From Sweltsa coloradensis (Eukaryota; Arthropoda; Insecta; Plecoptera; Chloroperlidae): a stretch of DNA of 64,000 nucleotides. Of the stretch, positions 1 to 11,756 are shown in pieces. A model generated the notes under the pieces. The model ran no database searches. It was not told the DNA's origin and saw nothing but the letters and a program-made list of their open reading frames with translations. Both the position numbers and the translations under genes were made by a program. The DNA lies in the NCBI GenBank assembly GCA_024449915.1, contig JAMZAV010000960.1, positions 62,001 to 126,000 of the forward strand. Direction: 5' to 3'. Numbering within the stretch: position 1 is the stretch's first letter; the number at the start of each line of letters is the position of its first letter.

Positions 1-640
1 AATATAGGATGTAAAATATCTAGACCCGGATTCATGTACATCCTGGGTATAGGTGGTATAACCATGGTATAACGACGGTATAAGGACTGGACCCCAATTC
101 TTGAGTTCGTGGGAGATGAGTTGAAAACGCAATTTGAAAACGAAGTCGTTTTCGTTTTCGAAGGAATTGGTATTCTTGAACGGTATCGTGGAAAACGTCA
201 TGGGTTGTGAGTTGAAAGAGTAGACAGTAGCAGTAGCTAACATCCTTAAAGTGATTTTGAGCATGTTTCAAGCCATTTTTTCACCAAGTAGGAATAATCG
301 TACCCCAATAAAATTTGGCATGTGTTGTCAGGTACCTAAATCCCCTCGATTGTGATAGTTTTCAAGTTCACATCACGTTACATGACGGCTGGGTAACACC
401 TCGAAATCACCCCAACTCTGCTTGGTGTATAAGGTGCTTGAGTGTGTAGCGCACCGCGGCTTGGCTGCGGCGCCCTAACGGGCACCTAGATTATTTGCGT
501 GTTTGTTTGTATTATATTTGTGCATAGTTTCAAGGCACAATTTTTTACCTAACTAACTTTACAAAACTCTAGATTTTAGCAAGTTATGACATGTTTTGCA
601 TATTTTATATGCTATAACTTATCTATATTAATTTTTTTGT
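1..640. other. no gene recognised
   Basis: AT-rich intergenic-looking sequence. Open frames are short, on the minus strand, and show no recognisable domain. I see no repeat boundary here. Confidence 0.5.
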
Positions 641-925
641 ATTAGTTGTAACTTGTAAATGATATGATCCTCATATTGATATGTATTGATATGTGATATG
701 TACGATGATATGTAGACTGTCACTGCAAGATGATATTTATGTAAAATTATCTTTTGTTGTACATGTACTGGAAAACCTACTATATCCTAGATACTAAATT
801 CCTATTTGTAAACTCATACCTTTTTAATTCGAATCTGTTACTTGCAGTGTATGGTTAAGTTGAAAAAAAAGCGATGAGCTTAACTTCGCCAATAAAGACC
901 TATTCTATTCTATTCTAATTTAATA
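640..925 (+). repeat. possible LINE 3' tail
   Basis: The segment ends with an AATAAA-type stretch (AATAAAGACC) followed directly by tandem TATTC units. Short pentamer tails after an AATAAA are typical of CR1/L2-like LINE 3' ends. No coding sequence of the element is visible upstream, so this is at most a 5'-truncated tail, and its left limit is arbitrary. Confidence 0.35.
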
Positions 926-1180
926 GTATGATAATGTCTAATGATAATGATAATGATAATGTTACAAAAAACGTAAGTTTCAGGATCAAAAAGCTTAAAA
1001 AATAATGTAAAGTCTCTGATATGATTTTTAAACGGTAATTTTAGGATTCTGTGGTAGTAGTTGGTGGTAGTAGAAGAACTTGATCTCACGCATATACTCA
1101 CGACTGAAGTCTGAAACTCTAGGCAAACACAGTCAGTCAGTCCAGGCTTTGGGTTTATAATGTACATCACCTAATGTCAA

Positions 1181-1380
1181 CAGTGTCGTATCCAGAAATT
1201 CATAAAGGGGGGGGTTAACCAATTAATTTATGGATGTGGCTAAACGGGGGGTCCGGAGGACTTGCCCCCTGAAAATTTTTCTCCTTCAAGGTCATTTTGG
1301 TGAAAATCTGTGCGTTTTAAAGCATCACAATAACCAACTTTGTATCTACTAAAATCCTCTTCCTGGTCAGATGGTACGCC

Positions 1381-1415
<35 letters not shown>

Positions 1416-1574
1416 ATACGTATTTAGAGTCTACCCACTCAGTCACATAACTGATTTTTATTTGCCTTGAATATTGCCACAGTATTGCGATGAAACAGAT
1501 TCTCAATTAAAACGTTAAAGTGCATATTCACATTTTTTGCAAAAGGGGGTTCCCCCCCCTTCTATGTGCCACTG
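1181..1574. mobile_element. possible degenerate hAT-like element
   Basis: The segment starts CAGTGTCGTATCCAG and ends ATGTGCCACTG, so the outermost CAGTG/CACTG pair is in hAT style. It carries the G-rich patches (ggggggtccgg, gccccctg) also seen in other elements of this window. The terminal repeats match only over a few bases and no convincing 8-bp duplication flanks them. A SINE tail has inserted inside. The call is weak. Confidence 0.25.
1379..1457 (-). repeat. 3' end of tRNA-SINE with (TAAA)n tail
   Basis: An (AAAT)n run of about 38 bases is followed by TTTAGAGTCTACCCACTCAG and CACATAACTGATTTT. The same junction occurs in the fuller SINE copies at 42,755, 23,690 and 61,345. Only the 3' terminal part is present, in the same orientation as the full copies, with an expanded tail. 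Confidence 0.7.
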
Positions 1575-1599
1575 AAACCCAAAGGCCCCCAAACCCAAG

Positions 1600-3215
1600 T
1601 CTGCTGCGCGGGACTGATTTGAGGTATGCGCTGGTTCATTAGAAACTCCCCAGAAATATAATATGCCGATTGCCGAACTGCAATGTCTGACCTCGTGACC
1701 ACGACAAAATCAGCTGAACGCCTTATATAGTTATAGTCTTTTTGATATGTTGTTTTGGTTGCAACGCGTTGAAGGATGTGGCACAAAGACACAAACAGAC
1801 AGAAAATTTATTTGCTATCAAGCTGACGTGAGATTGTTGAGAGGAATGTTAACAAGACAAGTTGATGTCGATCCTCACCACAGAATATCCATAAGTGAAC
1901 GCCAACTCCCTAGACACAACACGGGTATTCCCTAAATTCCACCTAGGGCCAGAACATCGGCGTACCAGAATGCTTTTTTTTTATTAATCTGTTTCGTTGT
2001 GGAATCTTCTACCAAGTGATTTAAAAAGTGACAGATATTTCAACATGGGTATTAAGAGGTTTTTTATCTAGCAATATGATTTTAGATTTTTTCGTTGATG
2101 TGGAAGTGTTTTTAATGTGTTTTATTAATATTATTTTGTGTTTATTTGATATGTATAATTTTAACATGATTTAACGTCTTTTGTAATGTGGGGATTTTGT
2201 GTACCAAGGGTAACAGGTCCGAAAGTACTATGGGGCAAATGCTCTTTCTGCTGCTCTTGCATTCAACGATTTTCTTTTATAAAATGGCATGTTAAGTCTG
2301 TTAAATGATATGGAAAAAATGAATGCAAATATTAATAAATAAAAATAAACAAGTTAATTCTGATTTTTAAAAAAAAAGTAAATTTATTGAAAAGTTCACA
2401 ATTGTGTTCTTTTTAAAAGTTAGTTACATCATATTGCTGTAGGGTACCAAAACTACCATTGCCATTCAGATGCTCATACTTACAAACAAATTAACAATAA
2501 AATAAACAAAACAATATTTGGTAATGAGTATTATTTTGGAAAAATGTTTAAGTTGAGTACATAGTTGCTGAAAGAAATCTAAAATGTAAATCTTAAAAAC
2601 AATAGTTATTATAAAATACTATAAATATTCTGATGTAACAAGCTGTAAAAATTATCATGAAAAACATACCGGTGCTCATAGTATCGGTGTATCCCAAAGG
2701 CAAAGCTCCCCTTAGCTGTAGTTGACTAGCTAAATTGAGCTAGAAATTCAACAATGAAAGTTACATCATACATAAGAAGTAGAGGAGCTGTAAGTTAGCC
2801 TAAGTACCATTGGAATTCATCCCACATACATGACTACAGGCCAAACATAGAACAGAGAAAATAAAATGTTCCCCTCCGCGGGCTCCGAATGTGACTTCAG
2901 ATAACTACCTAGTACTTAATCCTCGATTTCCTTACGAAGCCACGAGTTTAAAACAGATAAGCATGAAAAAACACAGATAATCTCCTGCCTGTCAAGTCAT
3001 AAAATATACCTAAGTTCCAGTAAAGTAACAATTATTACAGAAAAAAGTTACAATTACTTGTACGTACTCAAATATGTTTGAGTTGACCCCCTGTTCTAGT
3101 TACATAATTACTAGTAGTAATTAAAATATTTTACTGGAACTGCTTAGACGTAGAGATAAAGCATAGCAATGTAAATTCAGAAAAAATCATCACTGAAGCT
3201 CTCAGGATAAAACAG
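1600..3215. other. no gene recognised
   Basis: AT-rich sequence with only short open frames on both strands and no domain that I can name. I see no terminal inverted repeat. Confidence 0.5.
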
Positions 3216-3223
3216 TTGGCAGA

Positions 3224-4075
3224 CAGTGGCGTCCCACGTTTCCCATGTTTTTAGGAGGGGGGGGAGAGACAAACATTTTGTTAACCTCATAAGATCAACG
3301 GTCAGCATGACTAGTAAAGAGGTATGTAGGTCTAGTCAGTGGTGTCATCCAAACATAATTTATGGTTATGCGCTCTTTCCTGGGTAATGCACTTGCAACT
3401 TGATAAATATCGATTGATTTTGTGATTTATTTATCCATTTGTTTCCAGGAGAGTGTTGGAATACTGAAGAGATTACGATCCAATTAAAATAGGAATTCGG
3501 TCATTCCATGCTGCTTGGTGCTGTGCCTGTAACTTATGAGTCTTGGCTAATGTGTAGTTTATTACCAATAAATATAATATAAACAACGAAGTGGTTTAGC
3601 CACAGTCGCTTAGCCGGTTCCCACTCGAACACCAAAGTTAAGCAACTTCGGGCGTGGTCAGGGGGAGAGTGGGTGAACGCTCTGCCCTGAAATACACGTA
3701 TACCGCTGGTTAGAGCAGGTAGTGTTCGAGAGCTAGTGTAACGGTTTCGATCTCCTCGACGTCTGCTCAGCAGTCCAGGTTAGTGGAGGAACCTATGACT
3801 GTCAAGATTACACCGTCCTTTCGGATGGGACGTAAAGCCGTTGGTCCCTTTGGTACATTTCGAAAGGAGTAGGCTATGTGCCGGTACCTAGTTTCCCCTC
3901 CTCCCTTCTGTTCATACTTCATCCTTATTTATCACCACTCATTGTTTCGAATAGCCTTAGTGCATTAATATGAGACTTTAAACAATATCAAATCCCAAAT
4001 CAATAAAAACCTCATCCAATATAAATTGTGCTCCTTCTCGCCCCCCCCCCCCCCCCCCCCGTAATTACGCCACTT
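3224..4075. mobile_element. hAT-like non-autonomous element
   Basis: The left end is CAGTGGCGTCCC and the right end is TAATTACGCCACTT, so the terminal repeat is CAGTGGCGT with one changed end base. Direct repeats TTGGCAGA (3,216-3,223) and TTGGCAGG (4,076-4,083) match at 7 of 8 bases, the 8-bp duplication expected of hAT transposition. No transposase is visible. The interior holds a 5S-derived SINE and a run of 20 C near the right end. Confidence 0.65.
3590..3905 (+). mobile_element. 5S rRNA-derived SINE
   Basis: Positions about 3,609-3,690 resemble the internal promoter half of 5S rRNA: TCCCACTCGAACACC, then AAGTTAAGCAACTTCGGGCG (box A and intermediate element), then a GTGGTCAG...GTGGGTGA stretch (box C like). 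It is not a functional 5S gene, because the rest departs from 5S rRNA and runs into a second conserved block, CTTTCGGATGGGACGTAAAG at about 3,819. A 5S-like head joined to an unrelated body is the layout of SINE3-type elements. It is nested inside the hAT element at 3,224-4,075. Confidence 0.6.
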
Positions 4076-4083
4076 TTGGCAGG

Positions 4084-6190
4084 GTTTGACTGCAGCCTAC
4101 ATAGTAAGTAGGTTTTTATTTAGTAACCACATTTCAACATAGGTGACTAGATGGTTTGCACTCATTGAATACCCCCAGTTACGATATATATTTACATTTT
4201 ACAAATAAAAAAGTATTAGAAAGAAGGGACCTATTTAACACCTGGTTCCAACATGATTTGGGGCAGGGATGACAAAATCCAGAATAACTACTATTACCTT
4301 GAGATGTGGACTTTTAGTGCTTGATAGACAAGCTCAGCAGCACACAATTTGATCAATTAGTATTGATGCTAGAAATTTATTAACCCACCAACTTTTCCGA
4401 GGGTCGATTGGACGGGCTGCGTGTAGTGCCCGCCGAATTACCTGGCCGTTGAAGTGGCGGGGAGAAACAGCAGACTACATTATTGGCCGTTGAATGAGAA
4501 CGATTTAATCCAATCAACGAGAGATTGCGCTCGATGTACTCTACGCACTTTGCTGCTTACAAGGATATATTTTGCTCGTATCTAGGTCAAGATTTAGCAA
4601 GTCTATGCTTGAAGGAAACACATGTTTGCATTCATAGGTTTAATGGCGGCACAAGGGCGATTGAGAGTGACGAATGTGTGCCATATTTTGCTTGATAGTG
4701 ACGAAGATGTGATATTTTGACACCAATAAAAATTTCTAGGCGAGTTCATAACATCTAGAGATTTATTTAGGCTAAAGGTACTTCAGAATTTATTTGAGGT
4801 AAATCGGGTTAATTTTGTAGGAGCAGAAAACATTACAACTGGGATGTGCTTCTCACCTCCTGTTGCAAAAATAAATGGATTTAAACTTTTTAAGGGTAGC
4901 GCACCAAGATTTTTAAAAGAAAGCTGATAGGTTAAGCCGTATTTACTCTCTTAAATAAAAAGAATTAAACACTTGCAAAACAAACACCAAGAAAATATAC
5001 AGTACCTCAATTCAAACTACTGTGCAATTATTGGGCTTTGCACTGCCACTTTCTCACACTTTATACAAGCCCAGTCTAGATGATCCACGCTGACATGGCA
5101 AAAGAACTATGGGGAGTGAGTCATTCAGTCACGGCCTACTATGTTGATGATTCATACCAGTTAGGGCCAGTACTACGGTGGCGCGACCTGCGAAAAGCTT
5201 TGCATGCAAAGCCCAATTCAAATAGGTAAGTGACAAAACCCTTATAGAAGCTTTGTGTACAGCATTTTTTACTTAAAATGAGAAGATTATCGATTATGAT
5301 TAATGATTATAGTTTAAGAACTCCAAATCAAACATGATTAATAAGTTTTTAAACATTAGTCTTAAACTCTTCAATCATTTTATGCAAATGCTTTCACGTA
5401 TTTCCTATAATTTAAGTTATCACTGATACTAAAGTAATAATAATAAGCAATTAATTTAGAGTTGAAAAAAAAAAACGGGGTCACCAACAGTTCAAAGAAG
5501 AAGCTACAAACAAAACACGACGTGTAAAATTGGTTCCGTAAGTGATTGTCGATGCGATTGGGTACATTATACAGTAAGCAAGACACTATAATTATATAAG
5601 AGAAAATATATTGTGGATTTAAGGCTTAACATAACATTAGCTGTAGGCATTGCCAGAAAGGTGACAAAGATTGTTTTCTCTGGTCTAAATATGAAAAGCA
5701 TGTCATGGTTTGTAATTTGTATTTTCTTTAACATCATCAAACAATTTCTAGCAATATAACTATGTAAGTATTTGTCAAGCTAGAAAGTAGAAAGTTGTTT
5801 CAATTATTATAACACACTTAAAAATATGCAAACTTTAAACAATGTAAACAAAATATTTTACATAAATCATAAAAAAACAATTCAATGACAATCGACAATC
5901 GTCAATCATCGATAGCACACAATAAATGAAATGGTTTATAATTTTAATTTAACTTTGGATTCTATTCTAAGATTGTTTTTCCGACATAATAACAAACAAT
6001 TATGTAGGTAGTCTAGAAATAAAACCAATGTCTCGATCATTTATGGCTCATTCATTAAACAAAACATTAAACAAAACTAAATTAGTGCTCGGCCAACATC
6101 ACAGCATATTATTGTAAATGAGCAATGTACGTAGTACAATAGCACCGTATTTATCTTGATTTTTGTCATGTAATAGCCTAATAGTAATAG
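4084..6190. other. no gene recognised
   Basis: AT-rich sequence with short open frames only. ATCGAT-type patches recur around 5,285 and 5,890, but I could not fix any element boundary. Confidence 0.5.
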
Positions 6191-6191
6191 A

Positions 6192-6304
6192 ATAGGCTAT
6201 CACATATGAAACGCGGGAAGTGAGTTCGGTGCATTGGAGGAGAATGTCCTCATAAGAATAACATTGGTCTGTTTTTTAAATGCTGGTATCTTTTTATTTA
6301 TTTT

Positions 6305-6337
<33 letters not shown>

Positions 6338-7087
6338 GTCTATCCTATTCAGTTATAAAAACTGATTTACAAAGGGAGGACAACTAAATAAATCTAATTA
6401 CATAGATGCAGAAACAACAATAAACTACATTTTCGTAAATATTTGAAATAGTAGCATTACAACAACAATGCATTTAAACACAACAATTTTGGCAACAAAT
6501 AAAAAAAAATACATCATATGCATTTAATGAATGAATCAAATTTGAAAGAGACTTTAAGAAATATAACTCACATTATGTAATAATTTCTAATCTGCCATTT
6601 TATTTTTTCCTTTAGGCCTACCTATTATATTACATACATTAGAATATTAAAACAATGCTTAGAATTAAAATTAATTTGAGTTGTAAAAGATGTATGCATT
6701 TTTCATCTGCGTCGCGCACTGGTCCTCTGTCACCGACTGTTGAATCAAATAAACAAAAATGTCAAACAGCCACGCGTTGGTTCTTCCTCTCTTTTCTACT
6801 GTGCGTCTCTTGCTATTGAATCGCTCCAAAACGCAAAACATATGTGTTGTAATAACGTTTATTCAAATTCTGTTTTGAGTTTCGTAATTTGACTGCATCA
6901 AATTTGCCAGTAAAAGAATGGTGAATAACGTAATGTGAATTAAATTACTTACATACTTCAAAACAGGTTGGTAAAAATATTTTAAAATTTATTTATAAAT
7001 TAAAAATAGCCCAATGCTATTTTTATGGGGGCATTCTCTTCCAATGCACCGAACTCGCTTCTTGCATTAAACATGTGGTAGCCTATT
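6192..7087. repeat. inverted-repeat (fold-back) element
   Basis: A left arm of about 77 bp (ATAGGCTATCACAT... GAGTTCGGTGCATTGGA ...AACATTGG) is repeated in inverse at 7,010-7,087 with about ten differences. The 740-bp interior has no coding potential. It contains a TTTA microsatellite and a remnant resembling the SINE 3' end. No target-site duplication is clear, so the transposon superfamily is unknown. Confidence 0.6.
6291..6356 (-). repeat. (TTTA)n with SINE-like remnant
   Basis: A TTTA run is followed by ACGTCTATCCTATTCAG and AAAACTGATTT. This loosely matches the GTCTACCCACTCAG...AACTGATTT block of the tRNA-SINE family in the same orientation. It is diverged and could be a relative. Confidence 0.35.
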
Positions 7088-8633
7088 GCAGAATTTAGTA
7101 TTTACTCAATTATAGACCCCCATCGAGTCATGGCTGGCAGCTGCACTGCACCCCTATTTTTACCACTCAAATTTTAAAGTACCTAGTTAGTTATAAATAC
7201 TATGGACAAAGCTGAGCATAATGACTGCACCCCACTTCATTAAGATTAATTTTTTATGTAAACTTGCGGCCTACATATTTGCATAAATAAAGTACACATA
7301 CAATTACAATCACAAATTTGAAGTTTTAAAATACCAGTAATAAAAGCCGTCACCAAATATTCCTAAATCAAGTCAAGTTCATGAAATATAAATAAAATGT
7401 TCAATGGTCCCAAATATTACAAAATAGTACAAACTACAAACTACCTAATTGAAAGTACAATAGTAGGTACTAAAGTCAACAATGTAAGTCGTTTGCTAAA
7501 TACAATTATTGACCAATGTAAATAAAAAAAAGTATAAACCATATAAACCAATGTCATTTTGATGGTCTTTGAGACCGAGACGGCGAGACTACATTTGTAC
7601 GTGTTTTAAAGAGTATTTGGTTCAAGGGCGCATCAGCTGTAAGGTCATTATGCTGAGCGTAGGGGAAGTGGGGAGGACAGACCCATGCTGGACAGATCCA
7701 GCCTCAGGCAGCAGGGCCTCATGTCGCCGTCAGTCTTTGTCATCGTCGTTTATATTGTCGTTGTCGTCAGGAAGGTTCAACATTGGTTTTTGGGAGGGGG
7801 TTTTCACTAGCTTTGAGGAGTCAAATTCTAAAAATACTCCCCACTTACTAGCTGATGTTAGCAAGATGGTCTTTGTCTTTTTTATCAGTATCACCTGTTT
7901 GTTACTATCAGGGAAGGAATTTTCATTCTGGCCACTATGTATGGGAGACTGTATGACAGAAGCACTGGGAGCAATTCTGTTCAACAATCAATTGATATAG
8001 TATGTCCCTCAATTCTTTCATGTAAATAAAGAATGAGTTAAGAAAGCCAAAATCCCAACCACATGCATAAGTATGTGTTTAAATCCCTAATGAAGCCTAT
8101 CAATAATGGTCCAATGTGAATAAAAGTTCATCCAACAAAAAAGTGTTGCAAGTACTGTTTATCTAAATACTCATTAAAATTTAAGTTTGTCATTGATTCC
8201 AGCCAAGGTGTCAAGGTCAGGTGTTGGAACTGCAAAATTTGAACAAAACCGTTGAAATATGTTGCCATTATATTAGTACCAGGTTTACCATAAAATATAC
8301 CCATATTACCCCCACCCCCCATCCGGTCTGCCAATGTATTTTCAAAACTAGCTGTTGCATAAATGCTTCAACATGGTATTAAAATTTAAAATTTAAAATA
8401 AGTATCTATCAAGTTGTAATAAAAGTATTTAAAATTTTGTTGAATGTCAAAGTATAAGCTCTAATCAAAACACATAGTAGTTTTGTGATATGTTTTTCAA
8501 CCTTATAATCAGTATAATATGGAAACCAAAACTTTCAGGTCACATATTTGAAGGTAATTTGAGATCTGGTTTGGTTTGTTACACTAACTAGTACACAACT
8601 AAGTGTAAGTTCACCATGACCCAACACATTACA
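7088..8633 (-). other. 3' flank of the Pelle-like gene; no domain
   Basis: This lies just downstream of the kinase stop codon on the minus strand, so part of it is probably 3' UTR. I found no confident polyadenylation signal. Open frames of 143 aa (plus, 7,569-8,000) and 85 aa (minus, 7,730-7,987) overlap each other and have no recognisable domain. The minus frame is Asp/Asn-rich near its end. Neither shows clear exon signals. Confidence 0.4.
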
Positions 8634-8783
8634 TCAGTTATTGTCATGGAGCGTAAACGTTTTACTTTTGGCCGTGGGTGCAGTGGAGCTTGCATTGTCG
8701 GTGTCTTGCGATCCCAGCAGTTCCGTGATCATCGGTATCAGATCTTCCATGTCGCCAGGTAGGCACGACATATCCGGAGATTC
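8634..8783 (-). CDS. pll: Pelle-like kinase, last exon with stop
   Basis: The exon opens after the acceptor TTCCAG, encodes 49 residues beginning ESPDMSCLPGDMEDL, and ends HDNN followed by TGA at 8,634-8,636. It enters in phase 0, matching the donor of the previous exon at 11,757. The content is acidic then Ser/Thr-rich, with an amphipathic stretch DLIPMITELLG that could be a short helix. No known domain covers it. Assignment to this gene rests on the splice signals, phase, strand and absence of another gene nearby. A transposon-free stretch immediately surrounds it, while the intron upstream carries a whole hAT element. Confidence 0.7.
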   Translation of the reverse strand, partial: ESPDMSCLPGDMEDLIPMITELLGSQDTDNASSTAPTAKSKTFTLHDNN

Positions 8784-8875
8784 CTGGAACATCAGACGTG
8801 TTAATATCGCGGGGATAAAGATTTTAAATACTGTAATTGGACTCGTCAGTTCAACGTGTAGGCTACACGTTTACA

Positions 8876-10390
8876 CAGTGCTCGAAGTGGGAAAAATAGG
8901 TGGCGGGATGGTACAGTACAGGGACACGCATGAATGGGGGGTCCGGGGCGCACAGCCCCGGGATTTTTTTTCGATTCTTAGAGTGCGTTTAGAGCATTTT
9001 AACGAGTTTTAGGCACTTTAAAATATTAATTTTGTTCCAAGAAAAGTGCCTATTTTATACAAGTATAATATACTTAAAAGCTATTATACCATAACTATTG
9101 CTTAAATGTTTCAAAAAAATAAAAAAAATAGAACATTGATTATCTCTACTAGGCGTTTTCATTGTCTTTCTTTTGACGCCCCCCGGGCACCTTTTGGGCG
9201 CTCCTGGAAGTTGGCGCCCTGTGCACACACCCACACACAGGTCGCACCCCTCTAAAACCGGCCCTGAGAGAGCAGTAGGGATGGGCAAAAGCGTGTATCT
9301 TACTACAAGTGTACACGCTGGCTGTCTGTTCGTGTACACGCGTGTACTATGTATATTTTAAGATATCTGAAAAAAAGTTGTACATGTTTATTTATTACTG
9401 TATATTTTTATTGCATTCTGAACAGTTAAACACGGCAACGGCATTCAGTTCAGTTTATCAGTCAGTAAATGACGTGGCTGATGTTTCATTGACCTTGGAA
9501 AGTTGGAAGGGTGATGGTATGGTTGCGGCTTGCGTGATGAAGAGGGGGGGGAGGGGGAGAGAGATAAGGCCTGTGATTTACCATAGTTCCCGTGATACTT
9601 GAATTGTGCAGCAACTCCTTCGCGCACAGTCGGCATTTAACCTTTTTTCCCGCGTCTATCTTATCAAAGAACTTCCACACAAGAGACATTTCTAAACAAT
9701 AAACAGTCATGCGTCACTGACTCAAATCTCAACACGCGTAAACAACTAAGCGGGCGGCGAGCAACTGAGCATTCTGGAACCATCTGGAACGTGTGGGCCG
9801 GTGAGGAGGGGGGGGGGGGGGGGGAGGGGGATGGGTCGAGGGAGGCCAATCTGCAATTTGTTCCACGACAACCATTTAGCCAGGCCTCGTAAATTTTTTT
9901 AAATGCTTACCAGTAGTATCTTCATGTTTCCTTTTCTTCACCAACCACTTATCCATCTTTATTATTATTACGACAGCAATAAGTTATGGGATAAGGTCAT
10001 GGATATATAGCACTGAACTGAACACTGTGTCGGTGAGTGGGCCCACGTCCAGACTCAAACTGCAGTCGAGTCAGGGTGAGCGGATATGGGGTGAGAAAGT
10101 CATGTGTTCGCGTAATCTGACACCGACTAGCAGGTTGTCAGATGAGTAGGCAGGGTAGGGGGGGGGGGTCGAGGGGGTCCATTCTGCAATTTGTTCCACA
10201 ACAACCATTTAGCCAGGCCTCGTAAAAGCCCATCATCGACGTATGAAAGAATTTAGGACTACCGGTATTTTTCGATTATTTAACACTAATTGGCATTCTG
10301 GTTGCTGTTATTGTCAACAATAAGTGGCGGGGTGGAAAGAGGCCTTATCGAAAAGTGGCGGGATGCCATCCCGCCCCACTTCGAGCACTG
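8876..10390 (-). mobile_element. hAT element, decayed, with perfect TSD
   Basis: The terminal inverted repeat is CAGTGCTCGAAGTGGG at the left and its complement at the right. The 8-bp duplication CGTTTACA is perfect (8,868-8,875 and 10,391-10,398). At 1.5 kb it is too short for a complete hAT transposon of about 3 kb, but it keeps a piece of transposase on the minus strand (9,486-9,710). A block of about 70 bp ending CATTTAGCCAGGCCTCGTAAA is present twice, at about 9,820-9,892 and 10,157-10,226, so an internal duplication followed insertion. It sits in the last intron of the kinase gene. Confidence 0.85.
9486..9710 (-). pseudogene. hAT transposase remnant, BED zinc finger
   Basis: The minus-strand frame contains SLVWKFFDKI, then VKCRLC and, 15 residues after the second Cys, a His following TGTMVN. 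This is the start of a BED-type finger (aromatic residue, Cys-x2-Cys, His), the DNA-binding module at the N-terminus of hAT transposases. The frame becomes proline-rich nonsense after the finger, and neighbouring minus-strand frames show that indels have broken it. The catalytic RNase H-like and dimerisation regions are absent. It supports the hAT class given by the TIR and TSD. Confidence 0.7.
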
Positions 10391-10398
10391 CGTTTACA

Positions 10399-10867
10399 CT
10401 ATCCCATCCCTAGGTAAAAGGCTGTCTTCAAAATGACAATTGCAACCTTTAGAGTTTAGGGAGTGTGTGATCTCCACTAACAAAAGTTATTGCCTTATTG
10501 GCTTGCAGTTCAATGCAGGTAGTCACTGGCTAAATAAATAGGCTTATGCTTGAAAACCCTACAATCATACACAACTCAAGTCATGGGTGACAATAAGAGC
10601 AAATGACTAGAAATAACTATGTTAGTTGTTAGGTATAATTTCTAATGTAATTTCTAATTTTATAAGATGTAAGTAAACCTAAGAGTAATTGGAGATACTA
10701 ATTTAAGTACTAGTATAGTATGTAATATGTTTTTGGCACTACAACCAGCTTCTGCCAACATGGTAAAAATGGTGCGATATAAAATGTCTTCACATGACTA
10801 AATTGATCAATCACAGTTATCTTCATGTGGAAGTGTAAAGAATGCCAAAAGGCTGGATAGGCGACTG
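10399..10867. other. intronic, no gene recognised
   Basis: Unique-looking AT-rich intron sequence of the kinase gene between the hAT element and the next hairpin element. Confidence 0.5.
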
Positions 10868-11064
10868 ATTAAAGAGATTGCTTTCCTGAAGTGGAGTAAG
10901 TAGGCCGCGAGAGAAAACATAAAGCACAAGAAAAGAAAAACTACTACACAAATTATTTACATGTAGTTTTTTTGTGTTTGTCTTTGTGTTTTATGTGTTC
11001 TTTTGCGGCCTAGGTACTTACTTCACTTCAGGTAAGCTGTTGGTACTCTTATCTCTTTAATTAC
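10868..11064. repeat. hairpin MITE-like palindrome
   Basis: The outer arms ATTAAAGAGAT and ATCTCTTTAAT are complementary. Inside them CTGAAGTGGAGTAAGTAGGC pairs with a GCCTAGGTACTTACTTCACT stretch. The whole 197-bp unit can fold into one long stem with small bulges. No coding potential. The TSD is unclear, possibly TTAA or TA. Confidence 0.55.
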
Positions 11065-11138
11065 TCTCCCACAGTTATCTTCAATTAACTTAAGACCTAA
11101 AGAATGCACAAAACAAAACAAACAAATGAGCTGAGAAT

Positions 11139-11710
11139 AGGGTTACCATAAGTGTCTCAGCAAAAAAGAGGACATTTCGTTCACAGACATTCGCGGACTA
11201 CAAGGGGTCTGGGGCGGAGCCCCAGGCGCCGGAGGCGAAAATTTTTCTGGACAATTTTACCGTCAGAATAGCGTTTAGAGCTATCTGAACAAGGGTCAAG
11301 GAAGGACAGTGGTGCCGACGCCTTTTAAATTGAGGGGTTATTTTTTTAATGAACACTACATTTTATGACAAAACTAAGACAAGTGGCCTCGGCCTACAAC
11401 ACTTCCTTACGTACGCCGTACGACGTAGACACAAGGCACAAAACGTACGAAAACTGTAACTAAATCACGTGATAGTACACTGCTTGCTGCACAGTCTGGC
11501 GTGTTGTGTGACACGCTCGGACATGATCGGCTGCTCGTATTTGGCGATTTACGGTCGGTGGATGGTAAGTGAGGGGGCGGAAGGGTGCGCATGCGCCACT
11601 GCATGGAATTGGGTGAAATAACCGGACATTTGCTTTATTTTGAAAAAACCGCCCGGACAGACATAAAAAAAGATGCCATGTCCGGCTTTAGCCGGACGTA
11701 TGGTAACCCT
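11139..11710. mobile_element. TIR element, 9-bp TSD (MULE/Merlin-like?)
   Basis: The ends AGGGTTACCATA and TATGGTAACCCT are perfectly inverted. The flanks are AGCTGAGAAT (left) and AGCTGAGAAG (right), giving a 9-bp identical duplication AGCTGAGAA. The interior carries a G-rich block (GGGGCGGAGCCCCAGGCGCC) shared with the element at 61,281-62,856. There is no transposase. A 9-bp TSD is usual for Mutator-like and possible for Merlin elements, so I do not assign a superfamily. Confidence 0.7.
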
Positions 11711-11756
11711 AGCTGAGAAGTATAAATAAATAGTGGAATAAATAATTTATATTTAC

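Noticed and set aside
3590..3705. Functional 5S rRNA gene
   Set aside because: Only the promoter half resembles 5S; the 3' half diverges and continues into a SINE body.
7569..8000. 143-aa plus-strand protein
   Set aside because: No domain, a competing frame on the other strand, no transcription or splice evidence, and probable position in the kinase 3' flank.
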